Program-made: the position numbers and the translations under genes
Assembly: GCA_023260935.1 (NCBI GenBank)
Contig: JALQTL010000085.1
Coordinates: 1-17,587 of the forward strand
Length of the DNA stretch: 17,587 nt
Reading direction: 5' to 3'
Source: Paracoccaceae bacterium
GTDB taxonomy: Bacteria; Pseudomonadota; Alphaproteobacteria; Rhodobacterales; Rhodobacteraceae
Shown: piece after piece, positions 1 through 6,249 of the stretch
How positions within the stretch are numbered: position 1 is the first letter of the stretch
Layout: each line of letters opens with the position of its first letter
The notes under the pieces: model-generated
The model's database searches: none
The model's input: the letters and a program-made list of their open reading frames with translations, nothing else
Told to the model about the DNA's origin: nothing

Positions 1-691
1 GGTTGTTGAACTCGAACGCGTCGATCACGCCACGTTCCATCGCCGGGACGATTTCGCCGCCGGGCAGCTGTGCCACCGACATGCCCATGCCCTGCAGCAG
101 GTCAGCCGCCAGACCAACGGTCCGGTACTTGAAGCCCTGCAGATCGGCGACGGTGTTCACTTCCTGCTTGAACCAGCCGAAGGGCTGGGCCGGCATCGGC
201 ATGCCCATCATGCCATAGACGTTCAGACCCAGGATCTGCTGGGTGAGTTCGGCATAAAGCTCCTTGCCGCCGCCCTGATAGAACCAGCCCAGCATGGTGG
301 TTGCCGAACCGCCGAAAACGGGGCCGGTGCCGAAGAACGATGCCGCCTTCGATTTGCCGTACCAGTAAACCGGCACGCTGTGCGCGGCATCCAGAACGCC
401 ATCGTTGACCGCATCCATCACCTGAAACGCGCCGACAACCGCGCCCGCGGGCAGCAGGTCGATCTTCAGACGCCCGCCCGCCATTTCCTCGACGCGGGTG
501 ACATATTCACGGGCGAAATCCATCCAGATGTCCGAGGCCGGCCATGAGGTTTGCATTTTCATGACCAGAGGCGCCTGCGCCAGAACAGCCGGAGCTGCCA
601 GCACGGTCGCCGCCGCAGCCGAACCGCCAAGCGCACCCTTGCGCAGGAACGAACGGCGCGAAAGCCGTGCGGAATCACGGGTATCAGTCAT
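1..691 (-). CDS. TRAP transporter solute-binding protein, DctP/TakP-like (3' part missing)
   Basis: Periplasmic binding subunit of a tripartite ATP-independent transporter, which delivers organic acids to a DctQ/DctM-type membrane complex. The ATG at 691 follows a strong GGGAGG ribosome site at about 5-6 bases. The first 230 residues are visible; the family is usually about 360, so roughly a third lies beyond the left edge. Residues 11-18 (SRRSFLRK) plus a hydrophobic stretch to about residue 38 form a twin-arginine signal, with likely cleavage after VLA. The mature part resembles TakP, the Rhodobacter alpha-keto-acid binder: a segment reading GWFKQEVNTVADLQG is followed by FKYR, carrying the Arg that usually binds the substrate carboxylate. 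The ligand cannot be read from sequence; a keto or hydroxy acid is an inference from this resemblance and from the dehydrogenase upstream. The membrane subunits are not in the window. Confidence 0.9.
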   Translation of the reverse strand, partial: MTDTRDSARLSRRSFLRKGALGGSAAAATVLAAPAVLAQAPLVMKMQTSWPASDIWMDFAREYVTRVEEMAGGRLKIDLLPAGAVVGAFQVMDAVNDGVLDAAHSVPVYWYGKSKAASFFGTGPVFGGSATTMLGWFYQGGGKELYAELTQQILGLNVYGMMGMPMPAQPFGWFKQEVNTVADLQGFKYRTVGLAADLLQGMGMSVAQLPGGEIVPAMERGVIDAFEFNN

Positions 692-714
692 TGATGTCCT
701 CCCAGACGATGTTC

Positions 715-728
715 GCCGCGATCGCGGC
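715..728. repeat. 14-bp perfect palindrome in the TRAP gene leader
   Basis: GCCGCGATCGCGGC is a perfect palindrome that could form a 5-bp stem with a GATC loop. It lies 24 bases upstream of the TRAP start codon, inside the predicted 5' leader. It could be an operator or an mRNA stem-loop; nothing in the sequence decides between them. Confidence 0.5.
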
Positions 729-743
729 CCTTCATTGCGCTAA

Positions 744-771
744 AGTCTAAAGCGATCACGACCAATTGCAA
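744..771 (-). promoter_or_regulatory. Candidate sigma-70 promoter of the TRAP binding-protein gene
   Basis: Read leftward, TTGCAA (771-766) and TAGACT (749-744) are 16 bases apart. This would start transcription near 737 and give a leader of about 45 bases before the ATG at 691. The -10 overlaps the CTAAAG/GCGCTAAA repeats, consistent with repression at this site. Called by eye only. Confidence 0.4.
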
Positions 772-775
772 TAGC

Positions 776-794
776 TGGTAAGTTTATTTTACCA
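776..794. repeat. Inverted repeat TGGTAA-N7-TTACCA, candidate operator
   Basis: A perfect 6-bp inverted repeat with a 7-base AT-rich spacer lies just upstream of the predicted -35 of the TRAP gene. It is not followed by a T-run in either direction, so a terminator is unlikely. TGGT...ACCA ends are common in GntR-family operators, but no regulator can be assigned from this window. Confidence 0.45.
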
Positions 795-844
795 AATTCG
801 CGTTTAGCGCTATCATGGCCCGCCAAGGCGGGACCAGTCCGGGG

Positions 845-1807
845 TCAGGCCACCCGGTCGCCGGGGGCAATGCCGGCAAAGAAGGCATCCAGATTATCCA
901 ATGCCCTGAACCCCATAGCATCCCGCGTTTCTTCTGTGGCTGAACCGATATGCGGCAGCAGAAAGACATTTGGCAGGGCGGCAATCTCGGGATTGCCACC
1001 GGGCTCGGTACGAAAGACGTCCAGACCGGCGGCAAAAAGTTTGCCCGACTTCAGGGCCGCTACCAGCGCTGCCTCATCCACCAGACCACCCCGGGCCGTG
1101 TTCACGAGAATCGCCCGCTCTGGCAACAGCGCCAGCGTGCGCTCGTTGATCATCCCGGTGTTTTCCGGCGTGGCCGGGCAATGCAGGCTCAGCACATCGG
1201 AAACCGCCAGCAGGCTCTCGACGCTGTCATGAAACACCGCACCCTTTTCCAGATGGTCGGGCAGGCGGCGGCGGTTGTGATAGTGGATCTGCATGCCAAA
1301 GCCCCGCGCACGGTCGGCCGTCACCTGCCCCACACGGCCCATCCCGATCACCCCGAAGCGCCGCCCCGTCACCTGCCGGCCCACCATGAAGGCAGGCGAC
1401 CAGAAATCCCACTTGCCCGCGCGGATCATCGCATCGCCTTCCGCGCCCCGTCGCGCGGCCCCCAGCATGCACAGGATGGCGATTTCGGCCGTGGCATCCG
1501 ACAGCACGTCTGGCGTATTCGTCACCACGATCCCCGCCGCCTTTGCCGCCGCCAGATCGACATGATCGGTGCCTACCGAATGATTGGCGATGATCTTCAG
1601 CCGGGGCCCCAGCGCCGCAATCACCCCGGCGCTGAACCGTTCGGAATGGCATGGCAGCACGGCATCCACCTCGCGGCAGGCCGCAATCAACTCGGCTTCG
1701 GAAAAAACCCGGTCCTCGGGGTTCAGCACCACATCGTAATCCCGCGCCGCGCGTGCCTCGACAGCAGGGCGCAGCTTGCGGGCGATCAGCAGTTTCGGCT
1801 TGGTCAT
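845..1807 (-). CDS. D-isomer-specific 2-hydroxyacid dehydrogenase (glyoxylate/hydroxypyruvate reductase-like)
   Basis: NAD(P)H-dependent cytoplasmic enzyme that interconverts 2-keto acids and D-2-hydroxy acids. It has 320 residues, normal for the family. The nucleotide-binding motif GMGRVG is at 155-160. The catalytic triad is Arg239 (NTARGG), Glu268 (RTEP) and His286 (LPHIGS). A conserved NHSVGTDHVDL segment (75-85) closes the substrate domain. The ATG at 1807 is preceded by GGGAGGAAG at good spacing. The overall pattern fits the GyaR/GhrB-type glyoxylate and hydroxypyruvate reductases, but these motifs do not separate glyoxylate from other 2-keto acids. It reads toward the TRAP binding-protein gene with 153 bases between them. 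That gap holds a separate promoter candidate, so co-transcription is not certain. Confidence 0.92.
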   Translation of the reverse strand: MTKPKLLIARKLRPAVEARAARDYDVVLNPEDRVFSEAELIAACREVDAVLPCHSERFSAGVIAALGPRLKIIANHSVGTDHVDLAAAKAAGIVVTNTPDVLSDATAEIAILCMLGAARRGAEGDAMIRAGKWDFWSPAFMVGRQVTGRRFGVIGMGRVGQVTADRARGFGMQIHYHNRRRLPDHLEKGAVFHDSVESLLAVSDVLSLHCPATPENTGMINERTLALLPERAILVNTARGGLVDEAALVAALKSGKLFAAGLDVFRTEPGGNPEIAALPNVFLLPHIGSATEETRDAMGFRALDNLDAFFAGIAPGDRVA

Positions 1808-1878
1808 GGTCTTCCTCCCTCGGCCGGTAAAGGAGTGGGGCTGACGCCGCCAAGGTCAACCCCAAACCGGCCGATCTC

Positions 1879-2652
1879 CTAACGGCCGAAAGGATCGTCC
1901 CGATAGCCTACGCCTGTCAGATACAAGCCCTGAGGCGGACAGACAGGGCCACAGGCCGCACGGTCACGGGCCTGCAAGGCGGCGCGCACATCGTCCGGCG
2001 CCCACCCCCCTGCCCCGACGCGTTCCAGCGTGCCCACAATCGACCGCACCTGATTGTGCAAGAAGCTGCGTGCCCGAAGCTGAAACCGATATTCCACGCC
2101 GCCGGGATAGGGTTGTTCCGTGATTTCAATGGCATCCAGCGTCTTGACCGGGGATTTCGCCTGACAGATCGACGACCGGAAGGTGGTAAAGTCGTGATGC
2201 CCCACCAGATGCACCGCCCCGGCCCGCATCGCCACCACATCGAGAGGGTTCAGAACCTGCCAGACCCGCCCGCGGTCATGCGTCACCGGCGCCCGCCGGG
2301 CCACAAGGCGGAACAGATAGCGCCGCTCGACCGCGGAAAAGCGTGCATGGAAATCATCCGGCACCCGCGCAACCGCCAGAATGGCCACCGGCTGCGGCTT
2401 GAGATGGAAGTTAAGCGCCTCTCCCAGCCGGAACGGCGCCCAATCACGCCGCAGATCAACCGTCGCAACCTGCCCTGTCGCATGCACGCCCGCATCCGTC
2501 CGCCCTGCGGCGGCAATCGTGTGCGGCCCCGGCTCCAGCCGGGAAAGTGCTTCTTCGACAACAGCTTGCACCGACGGCTGGCCCGCAGCTTGGCGTTGCC
2601 AGCCCTGAAAGGGGCCACCGTCATAATCGATCTTCAGCGCAAATCTTGGCAT
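1879..2652 (-). CDS. truA: tRNA pseudouridine synthase A
   Basis: Converts uridines 38-40 of the tRNA anticodon arm to pseudouridine. The protein has 257 residues, close to the usual 260. It opens with the typical IDYDGGPFQGWQRQ segment, carries the catalytic Asp53 in GRTDAGVHA (50-58), and has the HDFTTFRS and FLHNQVRSIVGTL segments expected in the second half. The ATG at 2652 is immediately preceded by an AAGGGG purine run, which is close to the start codon. It ends 71 bases before the dehydrogenase start, so the two may be co-transcribed, although no functional link is evident. It is divergent from ycjX across a 120-base gap. Confidence 0.96.
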   Translation of the reverse strand: MPRFALKIDYDGGPFQGWQRQAAGQPSVQAVVEEALSRLEPGPHTIAAAGRTDAGVHATGQVATVDLRRDWAPFRLGEALNFHLKPQPVAILAVARVPDDFHARFSAVERRYLFRLVARRAPVTHDRGRVWQVLNPLDVVAMRAGAVHLVGHHDFTTFRSSICQAKSPVKTLDAIEITEQPYPGGVEYRFQLRARSFLHNQVRSIVGTLERVGAGGWAPDDVRAALQARDRAACGPVCPPQGLYLTGVGYRDDPFGR

Positions 2653-2772
2653 CCCCTTCCCATAGCCGATCCTGTCCGCATCGCAAGCCCTGCCACCGGA
2701 TGATCTGCTTTTCCCCTACAAACCCCCGGCGCGCACGCCTATGTTCACCGCAATAGCAGCACGAGGTCCGGC

Positions 2773-4185
2773 TTGGTCCTGTCTTCCCTTACCGACGGCA
2801 TCACCCGCAGCGTCGAAAGCGTCGGCGCCTCGATCGCGGGGATATTCGAGCCGACCCTCCGCCTTGGCGTCACCGGCCTGTCAGGGGCGGGCAAGACCGT
2901 CTTCATCACCTCGCTGGTGGCCAATCTGCTTGACCGCGGGCGCATGCCCCAGCTTTCGGCCCAGACCAAAGGCCGGATCGAAGCGGTTGTCCTGCAACCC
3001 CAACCAGATCTGACCCTGCCCCGGTTCGATTACGAAAATCACCTCTCCGCCCTTCTGGGCGATGCGCCGCGCTGGCCCGAATCCACCCGCGCCATTTCCG
3101 AACTTCGGCTTTCGTTCCGGCTGCGCCCACAGGGGCTTTTCGCGGGGATTTCGGGCCCCTCGACGCTGCATCTTGATATCGTCGACTACCCCGGCGAATG
3201 GTTGCTGGATCTGGCACTGCTGGACAAGACCTATGCCGCATGGGCCGAAGATACCCTGAACCGGTTGACCCGACGCCCCGAAGCAGCCGCATTTCTGGCC
3301 GAGGCCCGGGCCTCTGATGCCGCCCTGCCGCTGGACGAGGCGCAGGCGCAATCGCTGGCCACGGCATTCACCGCCTATCTGCATGCCGCCCGCAAACAGG
3401 GCTGGTCCGATCTGACACCCGGGCGCTTCCTCCTGCCGGGCGATCTTGCCGGCTCACCGGTCCTGACCTTCGCCCCGCTGCCCAAACCCGCCAGCACCTC
3501 GCGCAAATCTCTTTGGCACGAGATGGAACGCCGCTTCGAAGGCTACAAGACCCGAGTCGTGCAGCCCTTCTTTCGCGATCACTTCGCCCGGATCGATCGT
3601 CAGATCGTCTTGATGGATGTGCTGGGCGCCATCCATCAGGGCCCGCAGGCGGTCGAGGATCTGCGCCGCACCATGGCAGATATCCTTGGCGCCTTCCGCC
3701 CCGGCGTGAACGGATGGCTGACGGGTCTTCTGGGCGGCAAACGGGTGGAACGTATCCTCTTTGCCGCCACCAAGGCCGACCACCTGCACCACCATCAGCA
3801 CCCGCGCCTGACGGCCATTGCCGAAGCGCTTCTGTCAGATGCCAGAAGACGGGCGGATTTTTCCGGGGCCAAGACCATGGCGCTTTCGCTGGCCTCGCTT
3901 CGAACAACGGTGGAAGATACCATCCAGCGCGATGGCGCGCCACTGGATGTGGTGCGCGGCAGGCTTTTGGCCACCGGCAAGCAAGCGGCCATGCACGCCG
4001 GCGACCTGCCCGCCGACCCGGCCCGCATCCTCGCCCCGGCCCGTGAAGGCGCGGAACGCTGGCTTGATGCCGAATACGGGCTCATGGCCTTTGCACCTGC
4101 CCGAATGGCCCTGAAGCCCGGCGAAGGCCCGCCCCACATTCGGCTGGACCGCGCGGCGGAATTCCTGATCGGAGACCGGCTTTGA
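2773..4185 (+). CDS. ycjX: YcjX-family P-loop NTPase (DUF463)
   Basis: Conserved nucleotide-binding protein of uncertain cellular role; in enterobacteria the gene belongs to a stress-associated locus. It has 470 residues against about 465 in E. coli. Visible motifs are Walker A GLSGAGKT (35-42), a switch/Walker B-like VDYPGEW (137-143), and TKAD (333-336) matching the guanine-recognition NKxD position. The family-typical EPTLRLGVTGLS precedes the P-loop. The start is TTG at 2773, because no ATG lies in frame upstream of the conserved N-terminus and a CGAGG ribosome site lies six bases ahead; initiation on TTG is therefore inferred. It is followed by ycjF after 52 bases, the usual pairing. The 120-base gap to truA holds no convincing promoter by eye. 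Confidence 0.93.
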   Translation: MVLSSLTDGITRSVESVGASIAGIFEPTLRLGVTGLSGAGKTVFITSLVANLLDRGRMPQLSAQTKGRIEAVVLQPQPDLTLPRFDYENHLSALLGDAPRWPESTRAISELRLSFRLRPQGLFAGISGPSTLHLDIVDYPGEWLLDLALLDKTYAAWAEDTLNRLTRRPEAAAFLAEARASDAALPLDEAQAQSLATAFTAYLHAARKQGWSDLTPGRFLLPGDLAGSPVLTFAPLPKPASTSRKSLWHEMERRFEGYKTRVVQPFFRDHFARIDRQIVLMDVLGAIHQGPQAVEDLRRTMADILGAFRPGVNGWLTGLLGGKRVERILFAATKADHLHHHQHPRLTAIAEALLSDARRRADFSGAKTMALSLASLRTTVEDTIQRDGAPLDVVRGRLLATGKQAAMHAGDLPADPARILAPAREGAERWLDAEYGLMAFAPARMALKPGEGPPHIRLDRAAEFLIGDRL

Positions 4186-4237
4186 CCGCCCTTCCCAGAA
4201 GACCCGTGCCTATATCGCACCCAAACGGACAGGCCGC

Positions 4238-5230
4238 ATGACCGAAGCCCCGCGCAAGCCGCTGATCCTTGAAATCGAGGAAGAGGCCGACCCCAGCCTC
4301 GCACCGCCCGTGCCCGATCCCTTGCCCGAAGGTCGGGCCCTGCAAATGGCTGCGGTCGTGACTGGCCGTCCCTCGTTTCTTACAAGGGCCGCGCTCTGGG
4401 CGTTTTCGGCGTTCTTTTCCTTTCTTCTATCGGTCGCGGCATGGGATTTCGTGACCGGGCTTTTCGCGCGCAATGCCCTGCTGGGCTGGCTGGCCTTTGC
4501 CCTGCTGGCGGCGGCCCTGGCTGCTGCGGCATTGCTGTCTTTACGCGAATGGGCCGCCTATGCCCGGCTGGCACGGCTGGACACACTGCGCCAACGCGCC
4601 GAGGTCGCCCGCGCGGCCGCAGACCTGAAGGAAGCCCGCGCGCTGGCCGCGGCCCTGACCCGGCTTTACAGCACACGCGCGGAAACCGCCTGGGGCCGGT
4701 CCAGGCTGGCCGAACGCGAGGCCGAAGTCATGGACGCCGACGCACTGCTTTCCCTTGCCGAAGCGGAACTTCTGGGCCCGCTGGACAGTATGGCCCGGGC
4801 CGCCGTGGAACAATCGGCCCGGCAGGTGGCCACGGTCACGGCGCTTGTGCCGCTGGCGTTGGCCGATGTGGCAACCGCCCTTTTTGCCAATTTGCGGATG
4901 ATCCGACGCATTGCCGAAATCTACGGCGGCCGGTCCGGCGCGCTGGGGTCATGGGGGCTGCTGCGCCGGGTCTTCTCGCATCTGGTGGCAACCGGCGCTT
5001 TGGCCCTGACCGATGATCTGATCGGTTCCGTCGCCGGCGGCGGCGTCTTGTCCAAACTCTCGCGACGCTTCGGCGAAGGCGTGGTCAACGGCGCCCTGAC
5101 TGCCCGGATCGGCATCGCTGCCATCGATCTTTGCCGCCCCCTGCCTTTCGTGGCGCTTGCCCGGCCCTCGACCTCGGGCACCGTCAGCCGTGCCCTCTCG
5201 GGCCTGATCGCCCGTGACAAGGCTGAGTGA
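4238..5230 (+). CDS. ycjF: YcjF-family inner-membrane protein (DUF697/TIGR01620)
   Basis: Membrane partner usually encoded next to YcjX; its biochemical function is not established. It has 330 residues. A charged, proline-rich cytoplasmic N-terminus (1-48) precedes two hydrophobic helices at about 51-69 and 80-101. A long helical, Ala/Arg/Glu-rich region (about 104-190) follows, then the conserved C-terminal domain containing the VTALVPLALADVATALFAN and MIRRIAEIYGGRSG segments. The ATG at 4238 has only a weak GGACAGG ribosome site, so translation may depend on coupling with ycjX 52 bases upstream. The gene ends at the start of a stem-loop cluster that includes a likely terminator. Confidence 0.9.
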   Translation: MTEAPRKPLILEIEEEADPSLAPPVPDPLPEGRALQMAAVVTGRPSFLTRAALWAFSAFFSFLLSVAAWDFVTGLFARNALLGWLAFALLAAALAAAALLSLREWAAYARLARLDTLRQRAEVARAAADLKEARALAAALTRLYSTRAETAWGRSRLAEREAEVMDADALLSLAEAELLGPLDSMARAAVEQSARQVATVTALVPLALADVATALFANLRMIRRIAEIYGGRSGALGSWGLLRRVFSHLVATGALALTDDLIGSVAGGGVLSKLSRRFGEGVVNGALTARIGIAAIDLCRPLPFVALARPSTSGTVSRALSGLIARDKAE

Positions 5231-5239
5231 TCCAGCGGC

Positions 5240-5252
5240 GCGGCTTCGCCGC
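5240..5252. repeat. Small GC-rich hairpin just after ycjF
   Basis: GCGGC-TTC-GCCGC forms a 5-bp stem with a 3-base loop, ten bases after the ycjF stop. It is the first of four consecutive stem-loops in the convergent gap. Alone it has no T-tract and would not be called a terminator. Confidence 0.4.
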
Positions 5253-5293
5253 AAGTTTCCTTGTCTCGGCTTTGCCTCGCGGCGCCTCCGGCG

Positions 5294-5350
5294 GGAGTAT
5301 TTGGGACCAAGATGAAGGAGCCGGGGATTCATCTTGGCCAGAAATACTCC
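5294..5350. repeat. Large imperfect inverted repeat (Rhodobacterales-type intergenic element)
   Basis: GGAGTATTT (5294-5302) pairs with AAATACTCC (5342-5350), and CCAAGATGAA (5307-5316) pairs with TTCATCTTGG (5328-5337). Together they make 19 base pairs interrupted by a 4x4 internal loop and closed by an 11-base loop. The flanking CTCCGGCGGGAGTATTTGG wording is, from memory, a recurrent intergenic sequence in Rhodobacteraceae genomes. No second copy was noticed in this window. It lies between convergent genes, where such elements are usually found. Confidence 0.7.
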
Positions 5351-5357
5351 GGGGGAA

Positions 5358-5379
5358 GGATTTCGCCCTTGCGAAATCC
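5358..5379. repeat. 9-bp perfect stem-loop in the ycjF / ABC permease gap
   Basis: GGATTTCGC (5358-5366) and GCGAAATCC (5371-5379) are perfectly complementary around a CCTT loop. It sits between the large inverted repeat and the G/C terminator hairpin, making a compact RNA or DNA structure cluster. Confidence 0.65.
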
Positions 5380-5381
5380 GT

Positions 5382-5403
5382 GGGGGCAGCGCCCCCTCCT
5401 TTT
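5382..5403 (+). terminator. Rho-independent-like terminator of ycjX-ycjF
   Basis: GGGGGC (5382-5387) pairs with GCCCCC (5391-5396) over an AGC loop, followed on the + strand by TCCTTTT (5397-5403). The T-run is on the side expected for transcripts coming from ycjF. On the opposite strand the hairpin is not followed by a T-run, so the ABC permease transcript is less likely to end here this way. Confidence 0.6.
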
Positions 5404-5411
5404 GCCTTCGG

Positions 5412-6209
5412 CTAGCGGTTGGAAGTTTGGCGCAAACGGGTTTCGACACGGCGCAGCGCAAGGCTGAGACCGATGGTCATCGTCAGGTAAAGCAGGGCCG
5501 CAACGTTGTAGGTTTCAAAGTAGCGGAAATTCCCGGCGGCCGTCACCTTGGCCATCTGGGTGATGTCGCTGACGCCGAGGACGCTGACCAGCGAGCTGTC
5601 CTTGACCATGGCAACAAAGTCATTGCCAAGGGGGGGCAGGATCATGCGGAAGGCCTGAGGAAAGACGATGTGGCGAAAACGCTGCCAGCCGTTCAGGCCA
5701 AGGGCTTGTGCGGCTTCGATCTGCCCCTTGTCCACGGCCTGCAGGCCGGCCCGGAAAATCTCGGCCAGAAAGGCGGAATAGGCCAGCATCAGGGCGATCA
5801 CCGCGCGGGCCACAAGGGGAAAGTCGCGGGTTCGCCAAGGCTCCACTCCCAGCGGTTCCAGCACCGTGTTCACAAGTGCCACAAGGGCCGGGGCAAGAAC
5901 GAAGGCGACATAAAGCAGAAGCACGATGATCGGTATGCCCCGCATCACCTCGATATAGAGCCGTGCAGCCTGCCGCAGCACGATGAAGCGGGAAAGGCCC
6001 AGCACCGCAAGGCCAAGGCCCATCAGGCAAGCGCCCAGAAAGGCGATGACTGCGACCGCGACGGTGATCCCGATGCCCTTCATCAATGTGTTCAGGGCGG
6101 CGGCATATACCTCGGTCGTCAGAACCTCGTAGAACAGCACGAAACCGGTGGCGACGAGGATCACCAGCCACCACGGAAAATCGCGATCGGGTTTGGGGTT
6201 TGGTGTCAT
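5412..6209 (-). CDS. Polar amino-acid ABC transporter permease (HisM/GlnP type)
   Basis: Inner-membrane channel subunit of an amino-acid importer. With the ATG at 6209 it has 265 residues. Hydrophobic helices lie at about 13-30, 45-72, 92-116, 132-150 and 232-252. The RGIP motif (90-93) and the ATPase-contacting EAA loop (about 150-188, with EIFRAGLQAVDKGQIEAAQALG) are intact, followed by PPLGNDFVAMVKDSSLVS. An in-frame ATG at 6230 would add seven residues, but it sits in the loop of a 9-bp GC hairpin, so the inner ATG is preferred. The gene lies 40 bases after the binding-protein gene. No ATP-binding subunit is encoded next to it on either side. Confidence 0.93.
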   Translation of the reverse strand: MTPNPKPDRDFPWWLVILVATGFVLFYEVLTTEVYAAALNTLMKGIGITVAVAVIAFLGACLMGLGLAVLGLSRFIVLRQAARLYIEVMRGIPIIVLLLYVAFVLAPALVALVNTVLEPLGVEPWRTRDFPLVARAVIALMLAYSAFLAEIFRAGLQAVDKGQIEAAQALGLNGWQRFRHIVFPQAFRMILPPLGNDFVAMVKDSSLVSVLGVSDITQMAKVTAAGNFRYFETYNVAALLYLTMTIGLSLALRRVETRLRQTSNR

Positions 6210-6218
6210 GGGACAGGG

Positions 6219-6240
6219 GCCCCGGCCCATCGGCCGGGGC
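6219..6240 (-). promoter_or_regulatory. Intercistronic stem-loop between ABC binding protein and permease
   Basis: GCCCCGGCC (6219-6227) and GGCCGGGGC (6232-6240) form a perfect 9-bp GC-rich stem with a CATC loop. It starts nine bases after the binding-protein stop and has no U-run. Such stems commonly protect the upstream message and lower expression of the permease relative to the abundant binding protein; that role is inferred. Confidence 0.6.
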
Positions 6241-6249
6241 GATCAGGCA

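Larger units (their letters stand above)
737..810. promoter_or_regulatory. Paired GCGCTAAA / TTTAGCGC sites, possible operator pair
   Basis: GCGCTAAA at 737-744 recurs as its exact reverse complement TTTAGCGC at 803-810, 58 bases apart. The right copy extends to the palindrome TAGCGCTA (805-812). The left copy sits beside a second CTAAAG (747-752) and overlaps the predicted -10 of the TRAP gene. Motifs of the TTTAGCGCTAAA type with a central CG are typical of LacI-family operators, so two-site repression is a possible reading. No regulator gene is in the window. Confidence 0.4.

Noticed and set aside
819..832. CCCGCC-AA-GGCGGG as a terminator after the dehydrogenase
   Set aside because: The loop is only two bases unless the stem opens, and no T-run follows on the - strand. 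It may be a weak hairpin, but I cannot support a terminator.
950..1882. 310-codon + strand open frame opposite the hydroxyacid dehydrogenase
   Set aside because: It is antisense to a gene with all catalytic residues, and its product is compositionally biased with no recognisable domain.
2653..2690. TTGCGA-N16-TATGGG as a truA promoter
   Set aside because: The -10 would overlap the ribosome site and place the transcription start at the start codon. Chance similarity is as likely.
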